Below, piece by piece: positions 53,637 to 62,486 of a DNA stretch of 64,000 bases (position 1 is its first letter; each line of letters starts with the position of its first letter). Under the pieces are notes generated by a model, which was not told the DNA's origin, made no database searches, and worked only from the letters and a program-made list of their open reading frames with translations. The translations under genes were made by a program, and so were the position numbers. Source of the stretch: Casp-alpha2 sp036337015 (GTDB taxonomy: Bacteria > Pseudomonadota > Alphaproteobacteria > Rhodospirillales > Casp-alpha2); contig JAYZEZ010000004.1 of assembly GCA_036337015.1 (NCBI GenBank), forward strand, positions 31,904-95,903. The letters are read 5' to 3'.

Positions 53637-54091
53637 TGTGGAAATTTCCTACTGACGCGGTAAGCATCCACTGCACTTGGTATGGGAGTGGAATTTATCT
53701 TAGCGTGACCCTTTCCTTGTGGGGGCTTTGAAGCATGGCACTCAAAGCAGTCGATTTTGACTGCAGCAAAATCATGGCACGAGCGGCAGAAGTTTTTTGG
53801 ATCTTGGTAGCTTACAGCTCTTCCTTCGTTATCAAAAACCACATGGCATGCAACGCATTCTTTGAGGCTATGTTTTTTTGTGCGTATACCATCGATTACT
53901 GTTCTATCACGCTGGTGCATTAATAGGTCCATGTGGTTAGAACGCATGAAAGCTGTTTCTTCTACGCACTTTTCTCCTTTTCCTTTGGGTGGCGTTGGTA
54001 CGAAGAAACTACGGTTTTCACCCGCTTTTACGGGTGCGGAAACAAACATGAACAGTAAAAGAAATTTTGCAATCGATCGCACCCAAAACAT
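53633..54091 (-). CDS. dsrJ: DsrJ, triheme c-type cytochrome
   Basis: 152 residues with an N-terminal signal/anchor helix and three CxxCH heme sites: CVACH (79-83), CRSCH (102-106) and CFECH (115-119). Cys42 lies upstream at the place where DsrJ homologues have a heme-ligating cysteine (His/Cys ligation). It overlaps the next gene dsrO by 4 bases and starts 7 bases after dsrL. It is the periplasmic electron entry or exit point of DsrMKJOP. Confidence 0.93.
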   Translation of the reverse strand: MFWVRSIAKFLLLFMFVSAPVKAGENRSFFVPTPPKGKGEKCVEETAFMRSNHMDLLMHQRDRTVIDGIRTKKHSLKECVACHVVFDNEGRAVSYQDPKNFCRSCHDFAAVKIDCFECHASKPPQGKGHAKINSTPIPSAVDAYRVSRKFPQ

Positions 54092-54098
54092 GGGTTTA

Positions 54099-56042
54099 TT
54101 ATTCCCCTAATCCCATTTGAATATACCCAGAAGGGCAAACATCTTCACAAATATGGCACCCTATACACTTTGTGTAATCAGTATCCACATAGCGTCCAAT
54201 AGCATGTGTGTCTTTTTTAACTCTAAAGATAGCATCTTGTGGACAGTAGATCACACAATTGTCACACTCAAAACACAATCCACAACTCATGCATCGTTCA
54301 CCTTCATGAATGGCTTCTTCTTCTGAAAGGTTTTCAATTCGCTCTTCAAAATTTCCAAGGACATCATTTTCTGAGATGTGAACTTCATTGCGTTTAGATC
54401 GTTCATCATAAGGAAAATGCCCTAAAAACAGATCATTGTGAGGAATTATTTGGGTGTCAGAACGATCCTCATAATTGTGGATGGCAAAGTCACTCTCTGA
54501 TGTTCCCCGTGTTGGGTTTTGGTCATATTCTTCAGGATTGAGGTCACGCTGTTGTAACTCTGAAAGTAAGTTGAAATGGAAAACATCAACCTTTGGCCGA
54601 CCTTTTAAATTGTTACCGGCTAAGAACTGATTTATGGTGTCAGCTGCAATCTTGCCATGTCCGATAGCAGTAGTTAATAAGTGTGGTCGGATAATGTCAC
54701 CGCCTGCAAAATGTTTTTCTTTATCTATTATTTTATAAACAGGATCAGTGGTAATAAATCCATTTCCATTATCAATTATGTCAAGGCCTGTCATATCACC
54801 CATTTGACCAATGGCAGAAACAACCAGGTCACAATCAATAACAAATTCAGTTCCCTCTGTAGGTACAGGCGTATTTCCGTCCATAGTACATTCAGACATT
54901 TTAATTCCTACGGCACGTCCATCGGCGTCAAGCAACACTTCCAGTGGCAAGACGCCGCCACGAAGGTCTACGCCTTCGCGTTGGGCATCATCACGCTCTC
55001 GTTCCGCTGCAGTCATTTCTTCTATTGGAAAAAGGGATGTCAGGGTAACGTTAACACCCTCGCGAATGAAAGTGCCAGCTACGTCATGAGCTGTATGACC
55101 AAGCACTACATATTCAGGACGATCATTTTCATGTGGGTTTTCTATGGAGCCAATTCTACGAGCAACAGATGCAACATCAATTGATGTATCTCCTCCACCA
55201 ACAACAACAATTTTTTTTGTTGTGTGTTGTAGGGTCCCCTTGTTAAATGCATCTAAAAAATCAACGCCTGTAATACAGTTTGGAGCATCTCCACCTGGAA
55301 CTGGAAGAGGCCTTCCTGTTTGGGCACCGATAGCCCAGAAAACGGCATCAAATTCTTTTTCAACTTGTTTTAAGGAAATATCAGATCCAATCCTAGTGCT
55401 AGTTTTAGCCTCAACGCCAATAGCTAGGATTCTATTTATTTCTGCATCCACCATATCACGAGGTGTGCGGTAACTAGGAATTCCATACCGCATCATTCCA
55501 CCCAACTTATCATTTTTTTCAAAAATAGTAACCGAATGTCCGCATCGACGCAGATGAAATGCTGCGGAAAGCCCAGCTGGGCCACCCCCTACTACAGCAA
55601 CTCTCTTTCCAGTTTCGGATTCAGGGCTTGTTAGCTGCAATTTTTTTTCTATGGCCCAGTCACCTACATATTGCTCGACTGCATTGATGCCTACGAAGTC
55701 ATCAACTTCATTGCGGTTGCAACCATCTTCACAAGGTGCTGGGCAGACTCTGCCCATGGTAGCTGGGAAGGGGTTGGCTTCGGCCATACGTTTAAATGCG
55801 TATTCTTGCCAGGTCATTCCTTCTACAGGAGGTTTGTCCACACCCCGAGCAATTTGTAACCATCCACGTATATCATGCCCAGATGGACAGCTTCCTTGGC
55901 ATGGGGGTGTTCTATGTACATACGTTGGGCACTTATGACTTTTGTCAGCAAGAAAAATTTGCTCGGATAAAGGCCGTGGTGTGTTGTCACCGTCCTTAAA
56001 ACGTCGATTTGTAATCTTTGTTTTGTCTGCCATATCATTCAT
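54099..56042 (-). CDS. dsrL: DsrL, NAD(P)H:acceptor oxidoreductase of the rDsr pathway
   Basis: 647 residues: an N-terminal iron-sulfur region, an FAD domain (VVGGGPAGLSAAFHLR), an NAD(P)-binding domain (VVVGGGDTSIDVA) and a C-terminal ferredoxin-like part with cysteine groups (CMSCGLCFECDNC, CIGCHICEDVC). It interacts with DsrAB and is diagnostic of the oxidative pathway. Its ATG overlaps the dsrK stop. The C-terminal ferredoxin domain suggests the DsrL-1 type; subtype was not tested. Confidence 0.93.
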   Translation of the reverse strand: MNDMADKTKITNRRFKDGDNTPRPLSEQIFLADKSHKCPTYVHRTPPCQGSCPSGHDIRGWLQIARGVDKPPVEGMTWQEYAFKRMAEANPFPATMGRVCPAPCEDGCNRNEVDDFVGINAVEQYVGDWAIEKKLQLTSPESETGKRVAVVGGGPAGLSAAFHLRRCGHSVTIFEKNDKLGGMMRYGIPSYRTPRDMVDAEINRILAIGVEAKTSTRIGSDISLKQVEKEFDAVFWAIGAQTGRPLPVPGGDAPNCITGVDFLDAFNKGTLQHTTKKIVVVGGGDTSIDVASVARRIGSIENPHENDRPEYVVLGHTAHDVAGTFIREGVNVTLTSLFPIEEMTAAERERDDAQREGVDLRGGVLPLEVLLDADGRAVGIKMSECTMDGNTPVPTEGTEFVIDCDLVVSAIGQMGDMTGLDIIDNGNGFITTDPVYKIIDKEKHFAGGDIIRPHLLTTAIGHGKIAADTINQFLAGNNLKGRPKVDVFHFNLLSELQQRDLNPEEYDQNPTRGTSESDFAIHNYEDRSDTQIIPHNDLFLGHFPYDERSKRNEVHISENDVLGNFEERIENLSEEEAIHEGERCMSCGLCFECDNCVIYCPQDAIFRVKKDTHAIGRYVDTDYTKCIGCHICEDVCPSGYIQMGLGE

Positions 56043-57565
56043 AGTTTGGGCTCTTCAGTATTTGTAATTTCATCTAATTCTTGTCCATCAAGAATAATTG
56101 CATTGGAAACTAGTTGATGGATGCTAACTATGCCGTCCATTTCAAAACCATAATGCGGCATAACTTTTGAAAATTGACTTTTGCAAATTGCGCATATGGC
56201 TGCCATATGCGTGACACCGTGACTATCTTTAACTTGCTTGAGCGCTTCCATGCGAGGTTTGGCACCCTTAACTCGAAGCTCTAATAGATCATCTGTCAAT
56301 AGACCGCCACCGCCACCACAGCAATATGTATTCTCACGAATTGTGTCGGCATCCATATCAACATAATTATTACAGACAGCTTTAATTATCTCACGAGGGT
56401 ATTCAAATTGCCCGCCTGGGTTGTTACCCATGCGTGATGCCCTAGCTACGTTACAAGAATCATGGAAAGTTAATGTCATGTGGTCATTTGCAGATTTATT
56501 AAATTTTAATTTTCCTTGTTGAATTAGATCGTGGGTAAATTCGCAAATATGTTGTGGGCATGGAAAGTTAGGATCTAAGAAATCAAAAGGTCCTGCTAGT
56601 GTGTTCCAAAAATTGTAGGCTACCCGCCAAGCATGACCACATTCGCCAACAACAATACGTTTGACACCTAAATCTTGCGCAGCCTTACGGATTCGCTCTG
56701 CAATATCATGCATTTGTTCGTATGATCCAACAAACAATGCAAAATTAGCAGCCTCTGATGCATAAGACGATAGGGTCCAGTTGACACCAGCTTGATGAAA
56801 TACTTTTGCATACCCTATTAGGCCATCGACATGTGGTTCGGCGACAAAATCTGCACTTGGTGTTACCAGTAAAATTTCTGCCCCCTCTACATCCAATGGG
56901 AGCTTTACAGGAAGACCAATATCATCTTCTATGTCTTCCTCTAGGTCTTCAAGTGTGGCTTTTAGGGCCTTTTCGGGAAGGCCTAAATTATTACTTTTTT
57001 CATGAACTTTACCTATAATTTCATTACAGTATTTTTGTCCTTGTCCCACGCTATCCATGATTTCTCGTGCAGCCATTGAAATTTCAGCTGTATCTATCCC
57101 ATAGGGACAAAAGACTGCACAGCGGCGACATTGAGAACATTGATGAAAATATGAATACCAATCGTCTAAAACCTTTTTTGTCATGTCCTTAGCTCCTACT
57201 AGCCAAGGGAACCATTTTCCTGCAAAAGTGAAATAACGTCGATAAACTTTCCGCATAAGATCTTGACGTGCAACGGGCATATTATTTGGATCGCCGGTGC
57301 CAAGAAAATAATGACACTTATCGGTACATGCTCCACACTTAACACAAGAATCCATATAAACTTGAAGGCTACGGTATTTTCCTAACAGGTCTCCAAATTT
57401 TTCGATCGCTTTTTCTTCCCAGTTATCTACTAGTTCACCTGGAAATCCAATCTTCTCTTGGTGCTCTGCTGAAGCTACAAAAGGTTGACTGTGGGCCATA
57501 GCTCCTTCTTGAATCTTTGGAGATTTAATAAAATCTTGAAGAGTGGGAACGTCAAAATCAGCCAT
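56039..57565 (-). CDS. dsrK: DsrK, HdrD-like catalytic iron-sulfur subunit
   Basis: 508 residues. Two ferredoxin-type clusters (SCVKCGACTDKC and QCSQCRRCAVFC) are followed by CCG-type motifs (NTYCCGGGGG and AICAICKSQF) as in heterodisulfide reductase HdrD. It is thought to act on the DsrC trisulfide/disulfide on the cytoplasmic side. It shares one base with the dsrM stop and overlaps dsrL, so translation is tightly coupled. Confidence 0.94.
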   Translation of the reverse strand: MADFDVPTLQDFIKSPKIQEGAMAHSQPFVASAEHQEKIGFPGELVDNWEEKAIEKFGDLLGKYRSLQVYMDSCVKCGACTDKCHYFLGTGDPNNMPVARQDLMRKVYRRYFTFAGKWFPWLVGAKDMTKKVLDDWYSYFHQCSQCRRCAVFCPYGIDTAEISMAAREIMDSVGQGQKYCNEIIGKVHEKSNNLGLPEKALKATLEDLEEDIEDDIGLPVKLPLDVEGAEILLVTPSADFVAEPHVDGLIGYAKVFHQAGVNWTLSSYASEAANFALFVGSYEQMHDIAERIRKAAQDLGVKRIVVGECGHAWRVAYNFWNTLAGPFDFLDPNFPCPQHICEFTHDLIQQGKLKFNKSANDHMTLTFHDSCNVARASRMGNNPGGQFEYPREIIKAVCNNYVDMDADTIRENTYCCGGGGGLLTDDLLELRVKGAKPRMEALKQVKDSHGVTHMAAICAICKSQFSKVMPHYGFEMDGIVSIHQLVSNAIILDGQELDEITNTEEPKL

Positions 57566-58296
57566 TAACGTGTGCCCCTATCTAATTTAGCTGCCCAATC
57601 AGCGAGATGACGAACTTCTCTCGGGTTGTCTATTTGGTTGCGTGTAGGACTAAAAAATACCCCCGGGGCGTGAAGAAGCTTTGACAATGGAAATACAATC
57701 ATAAGAATTATGACTAAACCTAAGTGAATCATTAGTATTGGGTCATTCGGCATGGGCTGCCAATCCAGATAAATTAATCCCAACACAAATGCCTTTACGG
57801 CAACTATGTCCGTGTGCTCTACATATCGCATAAACAATCCACTGATCATGATTGCAGCAAGAAGCGCAAGCATCAGGTGATCAGAAGGACTGCTGATATA
57901 ACGCACCCTTTCAACAGTGAAGCGCCTGATCCATAAGCCACCAAGCCCAAGCACACATGCAAAACCAGCATAGAGACCAAGTGGCTGTATTAGAGAGATA
58001 ATTGGCCATACTGGCTCTGTAAAATACCTGAGATGGCGGAGAAGAATAAATACTAATGAAGCGTGGAATATGTAGCCAAATAGCCATATCCACTTATTGG
58101 ACTTGAATAAGCTTTCGAAGAATACTATTTCACGGAAAATTCTCAAGACTACACCACCATATGTAGTTGGTGCAGGCGTTATGGCAATTTTAAGTGGGGC
58201 AGGCGTTAAGGAATATTGCCTGATTTTATAAATGACGCCGCCAAAAAGAATTAGCGTAGCAACGTAAAAAAGAGAGCCAAAGATTGCTGTAATCAT
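57565..58296 (-). CDS. dsrM: DsrM, heme b membrane subunit
   Basis: 243 residues, about five hydrophobic helices with histidines suited to heme b ligation (YIFHASLVFILLRHLRYF). It is the NarI-like partner of DsrK and connects it to the quinone pool. It comes 74 bases after dsrC, a spacer that contains a hairpin (58311-58332) and separates the abundant DsrC message from the membrane-complex genes. Confidence 0.93.
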   Translation of the reverse strand: MITAIFGSLFYVATLILFGGVIYKIRQYSLTPAPLKIAITPAPTTYGGVVLRIFREIVFFESLFKSNKWIWLFGYIFHASLVFILLRHLRYFTEPVWPIISLIQPLGLYAGFACVLGLGGLWIRRFTVERVRYISSPSDHLMLALLAAIMISGLFMRYVEHTDIVAVKAFVLGLIYLDWQPMPNDPILMIHLGLVIILMIVFPLSKLLHAPGVFFSPTRNQIDNPREVRHLADWAAKLDRGTR

Positions 58297-58310
58297 TTAT
58301 TTTGCAAATC

Positions 58311-58332
58311 AGCCATAGGTTTTCCTAAGGCT
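58311..58332 (-). ncRNA. Hairpin in the dsrC-dsrM spacer
   Basis: A nine-bp stem with one T-T mismatch and an AAAA loop, ending 14 bases before the dsrM ATG. No T-run follows, so it is not a classical terminator. It could protect the upstream message from decay or attenuate reading into dsrM. Confidence 0.4.
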
Positions 58333-58370
58333 AGAAAATTGCCTCTACTATTTTGGTTTTTATAATGACC

Positions 58371-58703
58371 TCAAATACAACCAGTAGGCTTGGGTAAGCC
58401 TGCAATTTTACATGCTTGTTTTGCAGGGCCATATGGAAATAGCTCGTAAAGGTATTTGCTGTTTCCTTTATCTGCTCCAAGAGATTTTTTTACTGCCTTG
58501 GTAAGCACACGAATTGCTGGGGCAATTTGATATTCTTCATAATAGTCTCGTAGGAAATTAACCACTTCCCAATGGTCATCATTCATTTCAATTTTCTCAT
58601 CTAAAGCTATAAGATCTGCTAATTCTTTGCTCCAGGTCGTTATGTCTACTAAGTAGCCCTCTTCATCGGCTGGGAAGCTTGATCCATTTAGTTGATATTC
58701 CAT
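58371..58703 (-). CDS. dsrC: DsrC, sulfur-carrier protein
   Basis: 110 residues ending in the functional arm CKIAGLPKPTGCI, with both reactive cysteines (Cys98 and the penultimate Cys109). With both cysteines present it can carry the persulfide from DsrEFH and form the trisulfide intermediate with DsrAB. A good AGGAG ribosome-binding site precedes it. It comes after dsrH (36-base gap) and before dsrM. Confidence 0.96.
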   Translation of the reverse strand: MEYQLNGSSFPADEEGYLVDITTWSKELADLIALDEKIEMNDDHWEVVNFLRDYYEEYQIAPAIRVLTKAVKKSLGADKGNSKYLYELFPYGPAKQACKIAGLPKPTGCI

Positions 58704-58739
58704 TTAATTTTCTCCTCTAATTTAAATTTGCACTAATGG

Positions 58740-59060
58740 CTAGAGCCAAGAGTGCACAGCATCGTATTCAGCCACTAAATCTACAAAGCCATCATAATCA
58801 ATTGTTTTCACACCATCTATAATAGGTTTGTTGCTCATACCACGTGCGGCTAAATCTGGTCCAAGTATATAGACTTGCAAGTTTTTTAAACAATTAACGA
58901 TTTCATTTGCAACAGATGTATTTTGTAAAGCCGCATAGACAGCGTCTTCAAACAACAAGATAGCGCTTCCACTTTCTGCTATCCTTAGGCAACTTGAAAG
59001 AGCAGTCTTTTCAAATGGTGACTTGTTTACCATGTGCAACATTTTTGTATCTCCACTCAT
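58740..59060 (-). CDS. dsrH: DsrH, sulfurtransferase subunit
   Basis: 106 residues. Cys24 is in the position of the conserved DsrH cysteine (ALSSCLRIA). The core LLFEDAVYAAL is family-typical. A shorter start at the in-frame Met7 or Met10 is possible. Overlaps dsrF by 4 bases. It forms the DsrE2F2H2 hexamer that receives persulfide from TusA. Confidence 0.92.
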   Translation of the reverse strand: MSGDTKMLHMVNKSPFEKTALSSCLRIAESGSAILLFEDAVYAALQNTSVANEIVNCLKNLQVYILGPDLAARGMSNKPIIDGVKTIDYDGFVDLVAEYDAVHSWL

Positions 59061-59449
59061 GACGTAATCACCACGTCTTGAGCGTTCATAAGCTTTCCAA
59101 GTTGTTTGGAATTTAGAACTTCCACATCAACCAACAGGTCCTCTTCTTTTAATCCTCGAGCTTCTAATGATTCCTTTTCAACATATAGCTTCTCTACATC
59201 ATATCCATCAAGCGCTCGGTAGGTACGTGAAAAGTTTTTCATATTAATGGCTTCCGTGTCTTGATCCTTAGCGATTTGGTAGACACCGTCATCCATAAAA
59301 ACAAGGCTGATATCTTGGTCAAAGGCAGCAGAAATAAGAACCACTTCAAGGCTTTCTAAGGCATATATACTTCCGTATGGAGCCTTTCGATTAACAAATA
59401 GAAATCTTTTGATTGGTCCGTCAAATTCGTCTTCATATTCTTCCGCCAT
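59057..59449 (-). CDS. dsrF: DsrF, sulfurtransferase subunit
   Basis: 130 residues of the DsrE/F fold (KRFLFVNRKAPYGSIYALESLEV). It is the structural subunit, so no active cysteine is required and none is seen in the usual place. It lies 2 bases after the dsrE stop and overlaps dsrH by 4 bases. Confidence 0.93.
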   Translation of the reverse strand: MAEEYEDEFDGPIKRFLFVNRKAPYGSIYALESLEVVLISAAFDQDISLVFMDDGVYQIAKDQDTEAINMKNFSRTYRALDGYDVEKLYVEKESLEARGLKEEDLLVDVEVLNSKQLGKLMNAQDVVITS

Positions 59450-59451
59450 TT

Positions 59452-59811
59452 TTAGTCCCCGAATACAACCAAGCGGTCTGCTTCAATACCAGCTTCAATT
59501 AGCTGACCAAGACCTGAAATTTGAAATCCAGGAGCTAGGATTTCGTCCTTTATGCCACGTCTAAGCGCTGCAGCTACACAGACAATTAGCTCTACTCCAT
59601 TTTTTTCAGCCATCTCTGACCAAAGCTGGACAAGATTTCTGTCATCAGATTGTGGCTCGGAAAGTTTATTAGAATTATTGACCCCGTCATGATAAAAAAA
59701 TACGCGAGTAATTTCATGCCCCTTCTTTATAGCAGCATTTGCAAACTGATAAGCAGAATCGGATGATTGATGAGTAAAAGGGCCTTCATTAACTAAAATT
59801 CCGAATTTCAT
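59452..59811 (-). CDS. dsrE: DsrE, sulfurtransferase subunit
   Basis: 119 residues. The active-site Cys78 sits in LIVCVAAALRRG, the expected number and context. This subunit takes persulfide sulfur from TusA and gives it to DsrC. It begins 27 bases after dsrB. DsrEFH presence marks oxidative rather than sulfate-reducing Dsr. Confidence 0.95.
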   Translation of the reverse strand: MKFGILVNEGPFTHQSSDSAYQFANAAIKKGHEITRVFFYHDGVNNSNKLSEPQSDDRNLVQLWSEMAEKNGVELIVCVAAALRRGIKDEILAPGFQISGLGQLIEAGIEADRLVVFGD

Positions 59812-59838
59812 GACTTAACCCTTTTACTTTAATTAATT

Positions 59839-60924
59839 TTAAAAATGAACGTGCGCAGAGGCATTTAGTGTCTCGCGTCCACTACGGAAGTCATCAATCA
59901 TATGATGAGTAAATGAGAGGTCAGTTAATTCAAAAAAACGTGTCCAGCCTATACGATCAATCCATTCTCCAACGCGCTCAAAATGGCGTGCATCCTCTTT
60001 GTAGGCGAAGAGAATTTTTTTAACTACTGCTGCAACTTCTGGCCAACGAGGCGCATTGTTAGGTAAATTTGCTGCCACTAGCTTATGAAATGTTGGCTTT
60101 GTTCGGGCATTTGAATGTTTTCCGCCAACCCAAACTGCAATTTTGGTCGATTCATCGGAGTTAATTTGCATTGGTGGGCATGGGGGGTAGCAAGCACCAC
60201 AGCACACACATTTTTTTTCATCAACTTCGAGCGATGCCTTACCGTTAACCATAGCAGGACGAATTGCCGCTACTGGGCAACGGGCAATCACGGCAGGCCG
60301 TTCGCAAACACCAGCAACAAGATCATGATTAATAACGGGTGGCTTTGTATATTGAACATTTATCGCGATATCTCCTTGACCACCGCAATTAATTTGACAG
60401 CAAGATGTGGTAATGCGAACGCGATTAGGCATTTCTTCGGTGATAAACTCTTCATATAGTTCGTCCATAAGAGATTTGACAACACCAGATGCGTCTGTGC
60501 CAGGAATATCGCAATGAAGCCAACCTTGTGTATGAGATATCATCGAAACCGAGTTTCCAGTTCCACCAACAGGAAACCCTTCTGATTCTAGTTTTTTAAT
60601 TAAAGGTTCAACTTGTTCCTCAGTGGATACCATATATTCGATGTTACTACGTGTTGTGAAGCGAACATGTCCTTCAGCTAGGTCGTCAGCGATGTCACAT
60701 AACAAGCGAATTGTATAGACATCCATTTGCCGCTGAGTTCCGGCGCGCACAGTCCATACTTCGTCTCCATTTTTAGCCACATGATGAAGAACGCCGGGTC
60801 GAAGTCTGTCATGCCAATCCCACTCTCCATAATTTTTCTTCAACAATGGGTGCATTAGCGGAAATGGGTCAGGAACACCGTGCTCATCTGGACGGCGTGG
60901 CTCAACGTCGGTTTCTACTGTCAT
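59839..60924 (-). CDS. dsrB: Dissimilatory sulfite reductase beta subunit (oxidative type)
   Basis: 361 residues. Siroheme/[4Fe-4S]-binding cysteines are seen in TTSCCQINCGGQ and VCERPAVIARCP; an inserted ferredoxin domain follows (CVCCGACYPPCPP). It pairs with DsrA as alpha2beta2, here in the reverse direction, producing sulfite from DsrC-bound sulfur. A GGGGGA ribosome-binding site precedes it, 47 bases after dsrA. Confidence 0.95.
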   Translation of the reverse strand: MTVETDVEPRRPDEHGVPDPFPLMHPLLKKNYGEWDWHDRLRPGVLHHVAKNGDEVWTVRAGTQRQMDVYTIRLLCDIADDLAEGHVRFTTRSNIEYMVSTEEQVEPLIKKLESEGFPVGGTGNSVSMISHTQGWLHCDIPGTDASGVVKSLMDELYEEFITEEMPNRVRITTSCCQINCGGQGDIAINVQYTKPPVINHDLVAGVCERPAVIARCPVAAIRPAMVNGKASLEVDEKKCVCCGACYPPCPPMQINSDESTKIAVWVGGKHSNARTKPTFHKLVAANLPNNAPRWPEVAAVVKKILFAYKEDARHFERVGEWIDRIGWTRFFELTDLSFTHHMIDDFRSGRETLNASAHVHF

Positions 60925-60970
60925 AGATTATTCCCCCAACATTAACTTAAAACAGTTTTCAAGCTTTTCC

Positions 60971-62263
60971 CTATTCGGCTGCTGTTTTAGCCAGCAAATC
61001 TTCTTTACCTGATTTGCTATGCTTTTGCCGCCATTTTTCGGCTTCTTCATCGAAGTCATCTGTGCGCACATATGAATTAGTTCTTGGATGACTGATCATA
61101 TTTATGTCAACATCGACTTCGATGCCCTCAAGGAAATTTTGCAACCCGATACGATCAATAGTTTCGCCAATTCTTTCGTGCTCAAGAGCGTTTTCAGCAA
61201 AAAAATCGATACATTTTTCTGCCAATTCTTCCAGAGCTTCGTAATCTTCATCAGTCTCAAGCTTCATAAAAGGAATTATCATTGACCCCATAGTATCACC
61301 GATTTTAAGAGATCGTTTTCCACCAATTAAAACGCTAACTCCTTTATCATCGCCAGGGGAAAGCGCTTTGGTCATGACATTTATACAATGCATACAACGC
61401 ACACAGCTCTTATTGTCAATTTCAAGAGTGTCGTCGTCATTAAGGCTTAAAGCATTTGTTGGGCAGCGAGTGATAACATTATCAATTGTATATTTGCGTC
61501 CAGCTTCTTTTACGTAATTTTTAACTTCTTCTTGATTAATTTTTATATCATCTCTCCAAGTTCCAATTACAGCAAAATCAGCACGATGAATGGCATTAAC
61601 ACAATCATTGGCACAGCCTGAAAATTTAAACTTAAATTTGTAAGGTAATGCCGGACGGTGCATTTCGTCTAGGAATGCATTTATGATTGTGCGATGAGCA
61701 CGTACTTCATCATAGCATGATTGTTCACATCTAGCATGTCCTACGCAACTCATGGAAGTTCTAAGTGCAGGCCCAGCGCCACCTAAATCTAGTCCGATTT
61801 TATTTAATTCGTCGAAGGCATCTTGAACTTTTTCAGTTTTACAGCCTTGGAACATGATATCTCCGCTTTGTCCATGAAACGCAATCAGGCCGGAACCATG
61901 TTCTTCCCAAATATCACACATGTCGCGTAACATCTTTGTATCATAATGAAACCCGGCGGGCGGTTGAACTCGAAGAGTGTGAAATTCCTTTGAATCAGGA
62001 AACTCATCTGCAGCTTCGGAAAACCTTGGAATAATTCCACCGCCATATCCGAAAACACTGACGGTACCACCTTTCCAATAGCCTCGCCGTGTTTTATATG
62101 AATGCTCAAGTTGACCAACTAGGTCTTTCATCATTGTTCCATGATCAGTGCCATCGTCATCAGCAAGTCGTTTCAAACCTGTTACGAAGCTTGGCCAAGG
62201 ACCACTTTCTAGCTGATCTAAAAGCGGCGACTCATGCTTTGATGTTTCTTTATCATTTGCCAT
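60971..62263 (-). CDS. dsrA: Dissimilatory sulfite reductase alpha subunit (oxidative type)
   Basis: 430 residues. Cys173, Cys179, Cys183 in MSCVGHARCEQSC and Cys217/Cys221 in GCANDC supply the coupled siroheme-[4Fe-4S] site; the inserted ferredoxin uses Cys267 and CVRCMHC (287-293). It is the first gene of the 13-gene dsr run, with a GGATGGGG ribosome-binding region. The divergent 223-base spacer to the dioxygenase gene should carry the dsr promoter. Confidence 0.96.
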   Translation of the reverse strand: MANDKETSKHESPLLDQLESGPWPSFVTGLKRLADDDGTDHGTMMKDLVGQLEHSYKTRRGYWKGGTVSVFGYGGGIIPRFSEAADEFPDSKEFHTLRVQPPAGFHYDTKMLRDMCDIWEEHGSGLIAFHGQSGDIMFQGCKTEKVQDAFDELNKIGLDLGGAGPALRTSMSCVGHARCEQSCYDEVRAHRTIINAFLDEMHRPALPYKFKFKFSGCANDCVNAIHRADFAVIGTWRDDIKINQEEVKNYVKEAGRKYTIDNVITRCPTNALSLNDDDTLEIDNKSCVRCMHCINVMTKALSPGDDKGVSVLIGGKRSLKIGDTMGSMIIPFMKLETDEDYEALEELAEKCIDFFAENALEHERIGETIDRIGLQNFLEGIEVDVDINMISHPRTNSYVRTDDFDEEAEKWRQKHSKSGKEDLLAKTAAE

Positions 62264-62486
62264 TTTAAATCCCCATCCTAAACACTAATAGATTTATTCC
62301 ACCGTTTTACTATATTCGTTAATTTTTTTTATTTTTTACTAGCTTTTTAAACTGTTCAATCCTACTTATATATCATATTCAAGAAATGTAAATTATCAAG
62401 TAAGAAGTTTAAATTTTTATGAATTATTTGTAAGTTTTGATTATTATTTTGAGGAAATTAAAGATTAAGGTAATTTTTCAACTAAT

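Noticed and set aside
50252..62263. Sulfate- or sulfite-reducing Dsr pathway
   Set aside because: DsrEFH, DsrL and the adjacent TusA are hallmarks of the oxidative direction.
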